Numbered from the stretch's first letter, positions 1 to 11,215 are shown. The stretch: DNA of 64,000 bases from Klebsormidium nitens (GCA_000708835.1 DF237164.1:1-64000); one strand, 5' to 3'. Made by a program: numbers and translations. The notes: generated from the letters alone by a model not told the origin.

Positions 1-146
1 CAAAGGCCGCTCTGATCAAGGGGGAGGTTCCCACGACAGAGGCGCTCGTTCTCGGATCAGGGCCGCTTGCATGGGCTGCCACTAGTTGGCTGGAGTCATT
101 CGACGGCAGGCTGCCTCTGATCGGGGCAGCGACGGCAAAGCTCCTC

Positions 147-2860
147 TTGGGGTCGGCTCGAGATTTGGGATCAAGCAGAGGGGCAGAGGGGGAGCGAGGG
201 GAGGAGAGGAGGGAGGTGCTCTTGGACGAGGAACGGTATCTTCTAGGACTCCTAGAGAGGCGGCCACACAAAGAGGCGGCATGCGCTGGAAGTTCGTGCT
301 TTTGTAAGAAGCACGAGTTCCTTTTTGGAGAGGCTCGGCCGCCGACGGAGGAGAGGAGGGAGGGGCAAGAGGGGGGGCACGACGCGGGAGTCAGCAACGA
401 GATGGCTGAGGGGCCCCCTGCACTCAAACGAGCACGGAGATCAAAGGCATTTTGGAAAGCAGAAGCGCAGCGATCGATTCCAACGACCGGCACTGGCGGG
501 GCCAATCGGAAGGTTGGGGCCGCCAGCCGATGCTCGAGGGAGCTCGATGCGATCCATGGCTGGGTCGATGCATGCTGCAGTTGCAAGTTGAGCTCTTTAG
601 CGGCAGTGGGGGCGTGCAAGCATGGGAGGGAAGAAGAGGAGCGGCGCTTAAAGGCCCCAGTGATGCTTTTGAGCACCGAGGCGATCCAGCTGACGAAGCC
701 GAAGCTTGCGAGGCTCAGTGATGCGCCAAACTTCCACGACCCTTGGGTGACGGCCCTTGGAGGGCCCCCGGTCCGCGTCAGCAAGCTCCGAGACCGTCAC
801 TTTCTGGAGCTGTCGAACTTGGGCTTGCTGAGCGTGCCGTGTCCATTGGAAAGCCCTCCTTGCGGCGGGTCCTGGGCCGAGAAGAGGGTCGAGACTTCCG
901 TAACAGCCTCGCAGTGGAGCCAAAAGATCGAGGTGCGGATCTGCCATTGTAATTGCCCCGACGAAGCGCACACCATTCATTTTGACGGGGAGGCCCTCGG
1001 CCTGTACACTTGGAACCGAAGGACCCTCTTCGTCCAGGAGAGCCTCCAATTGCTCCTGCGCGGCATGCAACACGGGCACTCGTTCAAGGCGGAGCTGGCC
1101 ACCAATTAGGCGGCCTTTCAGCGATGCCCAGAGGCGGAGGTCTTGAGCGAAGAGACGTGGCGGCGCGCGAGTCTGGACTTCTTCAAGTTGCTCGGTCTCG
1201 GGATCCGGGATTGCTGCACTCTTTGCGGTCCGCATCCGAAGGTGAGTAAATGTCAGGCGGGTTCAATGAGCGTACATAACTTGCATGCTCGAATTGGGTG
1301 CAATAAGGCGTGTACATCCCACGCTATTTACATGTTGGGGCGTCGGCGGCGCTGTTTGATCGAAAGAGTGTACAGAGAAGGACAATCACAAAGCTTTGCG
1401 AGCATCTGAACGGATGTACACTCTTTGCAGGTGCTGCTCTGCGATGGGATTGTGGGGCTGGCCAATTCGGACGGGGCCAAGCGTCCAGGGGGGCTTGGCT
1501 TCACGACCCTGGACGCTCGGTGCACAATCTGTCATCCCAGCAGTTTCGAGAACGGGTGCCCAGCTTCTTCAGAAGCGGTCTATCTCGAGCCAAGACTACT
1601 GGGCAGCGGGCCTGGAAGGAGGAGGGATGAAACGTAAGCTTATCCTCCAGTCGGAGCTCCGAGAGGCGATTGCGCGTCTTTCTCAGCATTGCACAAAGGA
1701 CGAGAAGCTGGGTCAGAGGCTCTCGGAAGCGGAGTTTGGCGCCCTCTTGGACGGGCTTGCGAGCGATCCCTGCACCGTCAAAGGGTTTGGCCCTGGCGAA
1801 GAGGAAGGGTTGCTGCCGGAGGACGGCAGGAGGCGGATGCTAATTGAGCAGCGCACGATGGTGCGAGACCGGAACATGGCAGTTCTCGAGCTCCTGAGAG
1901 GCAGCCAAGGCGATTTCGAGAGACGGGGGATGAACGGGAACCTCTGGGAGTCTTGGGTGGGCGAATGGACGGAATTGCTTTACTGCCTTGGCGCACACGA
2001 TTCGGACGAAGATCTGATTGGAGCGGGCGCGCTCCACGTGGTCCGCAAATTGCTACCGGGGGGTGAGGCGTCCCTCGAGGATCGGCGCGAGCTAGCGAGG
2101 TCCGCGCCAATCCTGAGACGGATCCTGGACGCGTACGGCGGGCTGACCTTCCCAGGGTTCTTTATGCAAACCCTGCATCTGCTCTACTTGCTAACCTTGC
2201 TTGCACGAGGGTTGACGGGGTTTGCCGGAGAGGGACGGCTAGGCTGGGTGGCTGACGCAATTCGGCCGTTCGATCAGACACTCTGGTTGCTTGCCAATGC
2301 GCGAGCGCGGCCGCTTGGGATTGATGAGCCTGCGCAGACGGCTGGAGCAGGCACGTGCCTTGGCAAACGAGCTTTTGCTAGGAGTCGAGAGCCTGGCTCC
2401 GAGCCCCCGGCAGTGGGCGGTCATGAGCGAGAGGGAGAAGGCGTTGCTGTGGTAGCGGCTGGGTCGGGATGAGGAGGGCGTTTCGCTGCACCCGCTCCCT
2501 AAGGGGCACAGCTTTCGGGCCGAACAGGACGCGCTGGCTTGGTATGACTTCCCCGGCTGGGAGCAGTATCGGAGTCTGCCCCATTTCAGCAATCTCGAGC
2601 ACCCTGACGGCCGCAGCAAGAGCTCGGAAGAGTTCAAGTGCACTTCGGGGAAGACCGTCGGCAAGTGGGATTCCGAGAACGTGCCCGGCCTAATCAAGGG
2701 TAGCGGGAAGGCAACCAAGAAGGGCGCCGTTGCACAGCGTCCGAATCGGAGCCGCGGCGCATTCGTTTTTTGTTGTCCACATAGGGCCATATACGGCTAT
2801 CATGTCATGCTGAGGGGCGAGAGTCCACGAGATGCGGGGTTCGCAGGCGGAAAGCGATAA
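147..2860 (+). pseudogene. Decayed KDZ/HMGXB3-like transposon-derived gene, 3' truncated
   Basis: The translation runs through three frames and resembles the HMGXB3/Kyakuja-Dileera-Zisupton group of cysteine-rich transposon proteins. About 740-1105 gives a segment with CHCNC and YTWNRRTLFVQESL. After a TAG stop at 1107-1109 the same frame continues to RDCCTLCGPHPK, ending at a good donor (GTGAGT, 1233). The next exon starts near 1430 with VLLCDGIVGLANSD, the Cys-rich plus DG signature of this family. The frame then shifts near 1600 to a long open stretch to about 2340, and shifts again. A TAG lies near 2453, followed by HSFRAEQDALAWYDFPGW and, at about 2770-2835, FCCPHRAIYGYHVMLRGESP, the family's conserved CxH/G/E-RD block. 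Homology stops there, so the downstream part is missing. With two stops, at least two frame changes and a lost 3' part, it is not functional. The family assignment is from remembered motifs, not a search. Confidence 0.6.
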
Positions 2861-2945
2861 CAGACCCTGCCATCCATGAACAGTACTGCAAAAATCGCTT
2901 GGAGCTGTCCGATCTTTAAAACTGTGAGATGTGCGTCGGCTTTCG

Positions 2946-4076
2946 TGTACACGGGACCGCTACGGTGCAATTTCGGTCCGTGAGAATTTCCGCGGTACCG
3001 AAAAATTGCGGTAGTCGGCGCCCCCAAATTCGCGACGGGTGCAACCAAATTATGAGTAGTCAAATTGCGGCGGTCTTTGGGTACGACCGGCGGCGGCCGT
3101 AAGAAATTGCCCCCAAATCTTGACCACTTGCCACCAAATTGTTCAATTCTGTGGCAATTTCTCTAAAATTGGGGCTTGAAAATTAGCTTGCTGGAGCTTC
3201 AAAAGTCAAGATACAGTGGGGACACTTGGGGGTTTGGTTGGGCAGAGTGTCTACACTGAGGCTATTGTAGTTTGGTAGCTTCATATGAAGCTTTTGGTTA
3301 GGTTCTATGTTTGATTTGCTGTCAAGGTAGGGCAAAAGGAGCCATTTTTGTGACCACCATACTTTGTAGGAGGGGAGGTGAAATTTCACATCGACTGATG
3401 TTGAATCCTCGTCGCGACTCGCAATCGTATGTCCGTACTTCTGACACACCGTCACACGCGGTACCAATTTTCAACGAGCAAAGGTCCTTACCTGGTTTGA
3501 ACCGGCGCAGCTTAAATGTGGTACCAACCGAAGTTGTACCGGTAAAACTACACCTACCGCAGTAGCTTTGCATGATGAACTATAGGTACCGTACACAGTA
3601 CATGGGTAAACTGCACAAAGGCAGCCCGGGTGACCGAGACTTCATCCCGGTCCTCTGCAGAAGCCCGGGGCTCAGAGGAACAGACCGACCGGAGTGACCC
3701 GGGTGAGTAAGTCCTCCCGGTTGCAGTTCGCGGAGTACAACATGGATCATTAGGTACTGAAATGTAACCGCGCTTCAACCGAGTGCAACACAAAGCAACC
3801 ATTTTGTACCTGTCAAACAGTAGATAGACTGGCGCGTTACCTTCTGCACTAGCCGGTTGATCGCATTCCGGGGCATTTTGAACCTAGGCCAAATTGGGGC
3901 AAAAAGCGCAGCATGTTAGGGCTGTTGGCTGCCAAATTGAATATTCGCCGCACCCGAAACTCGGGCAGAGAGCCCGCACGGTAAATTTAATTTGACACGG
4001 CGTCCGGGTCAAATTTCCGCGCCGTAGCCTAGCAAACCGCCCGCCAGCAATTTGCACCGTAGCGGTCCCGTGTACA
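2946..4076. mobile_element. Non-autonomous DNA element bounded by terminal inverted repeats
   Basis: The first 25 bases at 2946 (starting tgtacacggg) are the exact reverse complement of the last 25 bases, which end at 4076, giving a 1,131-bp interval. The interior has no convincing coding region and is rich in short gtacc/ggtac and caaatt words. I could not identify a clean target-site duplication: the flanks read ttcg on the left and tcag on the right. It lies directly after the truncated transposon gene, so it may have inserted there. Class unknown; a MITE-like element is the simplest reading. Confidence 0.6.
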
Positions 4077-4096
4077 TCAGCTATCAACTTGGCAAT

Positions 4097-4142
4097 TGAA
4101 TGGCTATGTACACGAAGTAAATGGCTATGTACACGAACATTA
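4097..4142. repeat. Two-copy direct repeat next to the inverted-repeat element
   Basis: The phrase aatggctatgtacacgaa occurs twice, about 23 bp apart, just outside the right end of the 1.13-kb element. The gtacac core also opens that element, so this may be a footprint of related ends. Confidence 0.5.
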
Positions 4143-4335
4143 GCTGTTAGGGTTGTTGATTGAATGACAATGGACACAAATGCATCAAAAACTTCCTTAC
4201 TCCTCCGAAACTTTGTTGCACTTTGCGCGCTCACTTTCTGGGCACGCAACCAGGCCTTGATGCCATCTGAGTTGGGTGCCCGGAAACTGGTAACTCCAAG
4301 AACTTCGTATCTGTATGAGAATCAGAGGAGGGTGC

Positions 4336-4990
4336 TTACCCGGTTGCTGGCCCAGCGCGCGGCGGACGTGGGACGATCACGCATGCTCTGGCAAAGTTGT
4401 CCTCAAGACTCAGGTCGAAGAAACCTGACCAGCCATCGTTCTCGGGCTCTGGCGGGAGGTCGTCCGACCAGCCGTCATCCTCGACTCCAGATAGAGGTCG
4501 TCCGGCATTGAGCAATCCGTCCCCGGCGCATCCCCACCCTCTGGCACGGAGGAGTGCCACTTGGCGCTCGAGGCTTGGCTGCGATCGGGGACGGGATGTC
4601 CTCCTCCTCGCTTGAGGAGTCGGGAGGTGAGAGCAGCACGCGGCGGCGGCGGCTGCGTTTGCGCGGGTTGGTCGCTCCATCAGGCGCGCGCCGCTTGAGC
4701 TTCGCGAGCACCTCGGAGAAGCTCTCGTCCTCTGTCTCCATCGCGGCATTGATCCGGCCGTACCGCACCACCTCGTTCTCCGACTCTTCCTGAGGGGCGT
4801 CGTCGATTATAGCCCACGATCCTGGGAGGTCTCCTCCTCGTCCGAGGACTCGTCGGCGCCCTCGAACTCCGCCCCCTCGATGTTCTCGCTCTCCCCTTCC
4901 GACTCCGTCTGCTGCGACTCGTCCTCGCTGAAGACGCGCAGCGGCTGCTGATCATCGCCGCTGCTCGCCTGCACGAGTATAAGTGCCGCT
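4336..4990 (-). pseudogene. Remnant of an acidic, Ser/Glu-rich nuclear-type protein gene
   Basis: On the minus strand, three adjacent segments in different frames read like one low-complexity acidic protein. The first (about 4970-4810) follows a plausible acceptor and has runs such as SEDESQQTESEGESENIEG and ADESSDEEETSQD. The second (about 4800-4500) reads ETEDESFSEVLAKLKRRAPD, then a basic cluster NPRKRSRRRR and DSSSEEEDIPSP. The third (about 4510-4370) reads GVEDDGWSDDLPPEPENDGW and ends at FARA near a GTGAT donor. The basic cluster resembles a nuclear localisation signal. Two frame changes separate the segments with no obvious introns, so I call it decayed. No domain is recognised; it may instead be several true exons with splice sites I misjudged. 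Confidence 0.3.
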
Positions 4991-5039
4991 GATTATCACA
5001 GGAATCAGCTAAGCAATGTGAGCCGCGCTGCAAACCTGG

Positions 5040-6356
5040 AAAGACCCCTGTGTCCGAGCTCTGACGTGCCTTCTGAGCTCAAACCTGCTTCGTGACGTCA
5101 GCAACTATCATGGCTAGCCGAGTCCTGAAGACTGCCGACACCCCCGTCCAAGTGTCCGAGTTTATGACGTGCGTTTTGGGCTCGGGCCGGCTTCATGACG
5201 TCAGCAAACATCATGGCGAGATGGCAAAATGGGCTGGGAACACTCTACGAACACCCTTGTCCAAATGTCCGAGTTTCTGACGTGCCTTGGGCCCGGACCT
5301 GCTTTGTGACGTCAGCAACATCAAGGCAAGCCAAGTTAATAACGACTGGGTACCAGCTGTGCTCAGATCACCAGCTTTTTTCTTGAGGTGCGGCTATCTA
5401 GGCATATTGTCGCACACAAACGAAGCCAAAAGCTCTCCTTAAGCGTCACAACATGCACCGGTTGCAACTCACCGATTGGTCCGGACGGGCTTTGGGCCCG
5501 CATCCTAGTACCCACGGGCATAGGAGAACTCCCCCTGCTCGACGCCGCCCTCTTCTGGTGAAATCTTTGTTCCGCTGCTGAATGGGGAGCGCCAGCGGGG
5601 TGCGGGTCTCTGGAGGACCCGGGGTCCTGCGAGGCAGTGAGAGGGTGATGGGCTTAGGAGCAAACCGCGCAGGTCGAGGCAGCTTCGACCGATGGAATGG
5701 TACTACGACCGGTGCACGGTCAGGACCGACGAGCAAGTCAAGGACGTCTTCGCGCTCGGCCCTCAGATCGATCGAGAGACTTTGAGGGCGGCAGCAAGAT
5801 TTTGAACAAGATGCAGCAGCTTCTGCGATCGCAGACTTCTGCTGCAGGGGCTCAGCGACGATCCGAAGGCTCTATCCTGGCCGTTGCTGTTCCGGTGGTT
5901 CATGCAAGTGGGAGGCTCCCTGCGCTGGTCGGGCGACCATCTGGTAGATTTCTTCAAGGAAGTTCTGGATAATGACCAGGACAAATCCGAGGATCTCAAG
6001 GGGAGCTTTCGAGGCACATCTGCCTTGCAGCGATCCAGGATTGCAGGCCGCTCTCTTCCCTGGCGGAGCTTGGTGCGGTGGACAGTTGAGGATCTCGCCA
6101 CCATGTCGACATGCAATGCACTCGTCGAAAGACCCTTGTCCAGATGTCCAAGTTTCTGACCTACCTTCTGGGCTCGAACCTGCTTCGTGACGTCATCAAA
6201 CATCATGGGAAAACGGCAAGATGGGTGAGGCGCAATGCCAACACCCCTGTCCGAGTGTCCGAGTTTGTGATCTACCTTGCGGGCTCGGACCTGCTTTGTG
6301 ACGTCATCAAACACCCCTGTCCGAGTGTCCGAGTTTATGACAAGACTTTTGGGTTT
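5040..6356. repeat. TGACGTCA-bearing repeat family, forward copies
   Basis: At least six copies of a unit of roughly 70-120 bp are seen, three at about 5040-5325 and three at 6125-6356. Each has the order: (a)cccctgtccgagtgtccgagttt, a gacgtgcctt/ctaccttctgg segment, cgggctcggacctgcttcgt, then TGACGTCA (exact at 5093, 5196, 5307, 6188, 6299) and a tail like gcaaacatcatgg. The two clusters are split by about 800 bp of other sequence. The same family recurs inverted at 6790-8276. Confidence 0.75.
5690..6160 (+). pseudogene. Unassigned coding remnant with one in-frame stop
   Basis: One forward frame reads MEWYYDRCTVRTDEQVKDVF, then a stop (TGA near 5812), then continues through DPKALSWPLLFRWFMQVGG and GDHLVDFFKEVLDNDQ to about 6158, where it ends inside the first repeat of the second 6.1-kb cluster. 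The composition looks protein-like on both sides of the single stop. I recognise no family. It may be an exon of a lost gene or part of a transposon. Confidence 0.3.
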
Positions 6357-6790
6357 GGGCCTGGATTCGCTGTGCCTGACTAGCTGTGCCCAGACCACTG
6401 CCATGAATCTTGAGGTCGTCTACCTAGGCAAGTTGGGTTCAAAGAAAACTTCAAGTATCTTCAGACTAACCTCCGAAACGTTGGTGACCGCTGTGAGCTG
6501 CTGCGAAGTTGCCATTTCCTCTCTTAGCTTGCGTTGAAAGTCGTGGAAGTAGCTGGGGTCGAAGAGGCCATGTAGAACAGGTCCCCGCGGTTGGCGGATC
6601 TCAAGGACTTGCAATCAAAGAAACTTCGCTGTGATTCTTGGCAGAGAGAGGGCTCTCGGGGTTCCTTATCAGAGTGCTTATCTGCGCTGGGCCTCCATGT
6701 GCGCCTGCTCGCAGAAAGTTCTTCATTCAATGATCTATCAACAAATTAATCTTGTGGTTGACAAAGAAGCAGATGTTTACCCTCAACTAC

Positions 6791-7000
6791 AGTGGATCCT
6801 ATTGATCGGGGATGGCTGCTGACGTCATCCAGGAGCTCCAATCAAAAAAGGTGTGACAAGAACTCGGACACTTTAACAGAGTTGGCGCCATCGACAACAG
6901 TGGATCCTATCAATCGGAAATGGCTGCTGACGTCATCCAGGAGCTCCGATCAAAACAAGAATTCGGACACTTGGACAGAGTCCGCACCACTGAGTCGCTT
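6791..7000. repeat. Two-copy tandem repeat, inverted relative to the 5-6.4 kb family
   Basis: Two copies with a 108-bp period start at 6791 and 6899 (agtggatcctat), each followed by ggctgctgacgtcatccagg and then aactcggacac or aattcggacac. TGACGTCA is exact at 6820 and 6928. The aactcggacac word is the reverse complement of gtgtccgagtt in the 5-6.4 kb copies, so this is the same family in the other orientation. Confidence 0.7.
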
Positions 7001-7125
7001 GAAGCGCTGTGTCAGCAAGAAGCTGTTGCTGAAGGAAAGTCCACGAAGCTCTTGGTGTTGAACTCTTGGACGGACCCAGCGGAATCAGCCAAAATCAGTG
7101 GGGCCAAAACTGATGGACGACCGAA

Positions 7126-7629
7126 ATGAAAAGGCTCACATCCATTCGGGCAGCATCTCTTCCACCACTCTCCGCAGGCATTCGGCGCGACTGCAACAGA
7201 GGAGGGCCTGATGCTCATGCCGGACCCGCACCGCTTGGCTCTCCGTCCGAGGAGGGCCCGGGGTTCCTTTCGACGCAACCGATGGTCAAGAGAGTCTTTG
7301 CGGGCATCGAAAAAGAGGACCGTTATAGGACAGTGCGATGCTCGATCCATCAGCGGTTTCAAAATTGGACGGAAAAGCTTTCAATGCAGTCCGAGAGAGA
7401 GCAGGCACTGCTGAGAGGGGGGGAGGGGGGGAGTGCTTTCAGTAACTCACCGAGAAGCGCATGGCTCATGGGTTCCGTGGAGGGCGGGGCCGTTCTGAAG
7501 GCCGGCTCGGAACCTGCGAAAGGCGATGAGCGACGCAATTTATTAGCCAGCCCGTCGCCAAAGAAGATGGCAAGCATGCGCGAGGCTGCCGCAGGGCCCA
7601 ACTACAAACGATCCACTATGCTTTCATAG
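7126..7629 (+). other. Open frame of 167 codons, coding status uncertain
   Basis: An ATG-initiated frame stays open for 167 codons between two repeat blocks. The inferred protein is Ser/Arg/Pro rich, with no recognisable domain, signal peptide or membrane segment. A purine tract (about 7415-7435) crosses it. There is no family support and the surroundings are gene remnants and repeats, so it could be chance or a fragment of an old gene. Confidence 0.2.
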
Positions 7630-7895
7630 CTTTGAAAACGATGCAGAAAGCTGGCCGAGAGTCACGTGATGCTTTTCAAACAGGACTTGACGTCAGGAGA
7701 TACGGCTTAAGTGGGAGCTATTTTGCTCAAACAGGGAACGAGGATCGCAGCACCGAGATCGTCCCACCTGGCGAGGAGCAAGCGCGAGGCGCCGGCATTT
7801 CTGCAGATGAGCTGGCCTCGTCCATCTTTAGCAGCTCCTCTTCGAGCCTCGCCAACTCCGCTTCCAGACGGCGCTGCATTCGATGTTGAACCCAA

Positions 7896-8276
7896 ACTGC
7901 AGAAGGCGAAAAGAGCTCTTACAAGTTGGACAAGAAGGTGGTCTGTGCCATCAGTTACAACTGTATTCTATGTGGAATGGCTGGCTGCTGACGTCATCAT
8001 CCGTGTCCCCAAAAAGGTTTGCGAAAAGCTTGGACATCTTGGACAAGGGGGGGGTCTGTGCCATCGATTACAACTGCATTCTATGTGGAATGGCTGGCTG
8101 GTAACGTCATCATCCGTGTCCCCAAAAAGGTTTGCAAAAAGCTTGGACATCTTGGACAAGGGGGGGTCTGTGCCATCGATTACAGCTGCATTCTATCTGG
8201 AATGGCTGGCTGGTGACGTCGTTATCCGTGTTCCCAAAAAAGGTTTGCAAAAAGCCTGGACATCTTGGAAAAGGGG
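7896..8276. repeat. Three-copy tandem repeat of 112-113 bp
   Basis: The phrase gtctgtgccatc recurs at 7941, 8054 and 8166. Each unit carries tggaatggctggctg, a TGACGTCA or one-base variant (exact at 7989), atccgtgtccccaaaaaggt, and cttggacatcttggacaagg. The last phrase is the reverse complement of cttgtccagatgtccaag seen near 6135, which ties this block to the 5-6.4 kb family in inverted orientation. The units show G-run length differences, typical of slippage. Confidence 0.8.
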
Positions 8277-8289
8277 GGTTCTATACACC

Positions 8290-8991
8290 TCTCACCCGCG
8301 CGCTCTCTGTCGACGCGGAAGCAGCCGTTGAAAGCCAAGTGCTTCTTGCAGAGGTAGTTCACAGCTCCGCCCTCCTTGCTTCCGCAAAACCCAAACTCTG
8401 CGGTCGCCCCGCACTCGCGGCAGTGAAGGCTGTACGGATCTAGCAGGATGCAGGGACGAGTGCGAATGTTAGGATGCAGTCGAAAGTCGCTGTTTCGAAC
8501 AAGAGACATCGCGACATGCTACGGATCTTGGCATCGTCAGATGGGTACCCGGGCTGAGGATATCGACGGCAGCGATGTCGCAATGTTTATGATTGAGCTC
8601 GAGCAAGAAGTGGAGTTTTCGTTGACCTGGGGCGTTTCACCAGCTACCAGAGCTCTAAAACCAGGTCCAAACTCACCTTTCGCGGTGGGTTCACCGAGGC
8701 ACCATGCGACTCGCCGCTTCGCAGCCTTGTTTCCCCCTAGCACACGAGCGGCGAGGAGGGACTGGCGGGGGTCCACGAGCAGGCCGCGCCCACTCGGTTT
8801 TCCGGCCCCGCTTGCAGGCGGCGCGGGGCGCGTTCAGGCTCGGGGCGCGCATTAACGGCAGCGATGAGAGCCTCCTGTACCTTGGCGCTGATCTCCGTGC
8901 GGCTCCTGTACTCGAATGCACGTGCATGGCGTGCATCCTGACACACCCGATGGTCGGACTTGGTCCTTCCCTTGGGGCGAGTCCTTGCCAT
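8290..8991 (-). pseudogene. Partial gene with Cys/His zinc-finger-like exon
   Basis: A minus-strand exon preceded by a ctgctag acceptor (about 8440) encodes DPYSLHCRECGATAEFGFCG and continues to NYLCKKHLAFNGCFRV, ending near a GTGAGA donor (about 8292). The CxxC...FG..G...C..H spacing suggests a small zinc-binding motif and is loosely like EsV-1-7 motifs (tentative). Upstream on the same strand, ATG at 8991 opens MARTRPKGRTKSDHRVCQDA, a basic N-terminus. About 8770-8675 encodes SLLAARVLGGNKAAKRRVAW, ending at a strong GTGAGT donor but in a different frame. The pieces do not join cleanly, so the locus looks decayed, or an exon is missed. Its downstream side runs into the 112-bp repeat array. 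Confidence 0.35.
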
Positions 8992-9099
8992 TGTCAAGGA
9001 GGAAGCCCACTGCAGCACGAAGAGAGCGATGAAAAGAAGTCAAGCCAATTGAGAAACTGAGATCAACCACTTGATGCGACGGGTCTGGGCTCCTGTCCT

Positions 9100-10320
9100 T
9101 CAACCAGTCTCCCGGTTTATGTAAGTCCTTCGAGCATCAAATCACATCTTCAACCCCCAGTTGACACAAACAGTCTTTGAAAGTAAAGAAGGCACTCAGG
9201 AGACTGCCGGTGATGTGATCTAGCAAAAAATGGAGACTGCCAAATCTGAATGACTGCACTGCCTTTGAGCAGCACGTAAGTAGCGAACGAATGCAAAAGA
9301 AGATGATCCCAAGAGTTGGGGGTTCATTCATCGGGTCTCCATCAATCTACTACCGGGGCTTCTCAACAACCTAAAACGCCTAGGGGCCCGGCAGAGTCTC
9401 TACCAGGTTTTTCAGGGGCCCTAACCAAATCAGCAAACAGCTTTTTTGTTGCTCAGTGCGGCACGTGTTGAGCGGCGCCCTCATGCAAAGTTTCGTTCTT
9501 GAACAGCCCTTCAGGTGCTATTCTAATCTCTTGCTTCCTTCTAACGCCCAGAGAATGCAGGCAAGAGCTGAGAGCCCGGCAAGACGTGCACCTTCAAGTG
9601 CCAATCTTTGGAATTTACGAACTTTCCTTCCTCTTTTGAAGATGAGGGAAGATGAGGAACAACAATAATCAAAGTGACGCACAGGTGTTGTGTACCAAGA
9701 AAAGACGAAGCAGCTTCATGCAAATTCAAGAAAGAACACCTTCGCAACACGAAGCTTTATTTCTGGCAGGCGGTGTGGCGACGCCCTTGAGCACTTAGCT
9801 GCGAAGTCGATGAGTTGGTTGTTGGAAAGTGCTTTCAATCATCGGCTTGCAGCCCCATCCGCATGCTCATAGAGTTCACATCAGCCGCCTGTGCTTTCTA
9901 TAGCTGCTACAGTTGTGATTTTTGTCCAAGGACAGAAGAGTCCGGTTGCAGCTGAAGAAACAAGAATAGCTGCCGAATAGGTGCTTACCTCAGAGCTCGC
10001 TTCTAGCCCAGCCCGTGCCTAGCCTCCCTCTCGCCTTCGCACCCGCGCTCTCTCAGTCTGCGCAGGTAAGGTGCAACCTTCAATATGCTCCTGACTGCCA
10101 TTGACAAGCACCTGAGCACCTGAGCTCAGCATGGAAGCTTGAGCTCAGCATGGAACCTGCAAGAATGTTCTAATGCTGCCTCAAATTTGCTTGCTGAGTA
10201 GGCCAGAGTACACCCCTGGTGGTGCCAGAGCCCGCCATTGGGTGCCGATTTGCGCCAGGCTGCCAGTTGGCTTTCAAGCTTCCAGCTGGCAGCCTGTGTG
10301 TAGAAGCCTCAGGAACCTTC
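9100..10320. other. Intergenic stretch without recognisable gene
   Basis: Short open frames only, with no family signal on either strand. I see no RNA gene. Around 10110-10160 the phrase gagctcagcatggaa appears twice. Confidence 0.4.
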
Positions 10321-10329
10321 CAAGCTGAG

Positions 10330-10570
10330 GTGGATGCTGGACACTTGGCAAGCATGCAAAAGTGGTGGAGGTGCCGCTGCTTGCCGCCGCTTGCCAGAGC
10401 TTGCCACCAAAGACCCGCATTGTGCCAAGCCATGCCACCACTTGCCAGCCCTTGCCAGCTCTCCTGCCAGCTCCTGCCATCTCTCCGGCCAGCTCCTGCC
10501 ATAAATCGCAGCACTGCGCCAACTCTTGCCATACCCCGCAGCATTGCACCTTGCACAACCAGCTCCCGAA
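10330..10570. repeat. TTGCCA/CTGCCA-rich degenerate short-period tract
   Basis: The hexamer-like core TTGCCA (with variants cTGCCA and gTGCCA) recurs at irregular spacing of about 8-25 bp over roughly 240 bp. Examples are cttgccgccgcttgccagag, cacttgccagcccttgccag and ctcctgccagctcctgccat. The pattern is irregular rather than a strict satellite and stays open in several frames because of its composition. No gene is assigned. Confidence 0.7.
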
Positions 10571-10984
10571 AGCAGCCAGTGCACGTTGACAGCACCGCGC
10601 CCCACCCTCTGCACTTGTCAGCTGCGCAGCGCGAGCTGGGAATGCCAACACTCAAAGCGCTGCAATCCTTTCTGCGGCTAGCACCTGGCGCATTAACCAA
10701 GGCTGCAGCACGTCATTTGCCGCGGCATGCCAGCCAGTTTTCTAGGCCCGGCATTGTTTGCATTGGGTGTTTCTTGGTGGTGGCCGGCATACAGCATCCC
10801 TGACTTCTCAAACACAGGCTGTGGTGGCTTGCAGGACGGGCAATTCGAGTCAGGGAGGCAGACAACACTTACGAGCCATGACTCTTGAGCTTTGATTGCC
10901 TCTCTCGGCCTACAAGGTAGGCAGTTCAGACTCATGAGCTTGGACCGCCTCTCCCGCCATATCACAAACTATACCTGGTAATAT

Positions 10985-11215
10985 GTAGAGAAATTGTAGT
11001 ATGCGGAGCCTACAGACAGGTAGGCAGGAGAGACAGGACTTTCGCTCGCCTCCGAGTCCCGGCCTATCCCCGGCCATACTGAGTAATAGTCTTATGTTAT
11101 TAGATTGTAATCGTCAAAGACCACAGACAGGTAGACAGGACAGACAGGAGTTTCGCTCACCTCTCCCGGCCTATCCCCGGCCATTCCTAGGAATATGTGG
11201 AAAAAAATCGTCGAC
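10985..11215. repeat. Two-copy repeat of about 120 bp with cagacaggta motif
   Basis: Two units each contain cagacaggtaggcagg/cagacaggtagacagg, a gacaggactttcgctc or gacaggagtttcgctc segment, and cggcctatccccggccat. A diverged trace lies just upstream (about 10885-10980: cggcctacaaggtaggcag). Function unknown. Confidence 0.7.

Noticed and set aside
5040-8276. CRISPR-like array
   Set aside because: Units are diverged tandem repeats of unequal spacing with no constant repeat and unique spacers, and the genome is eukaryotic.
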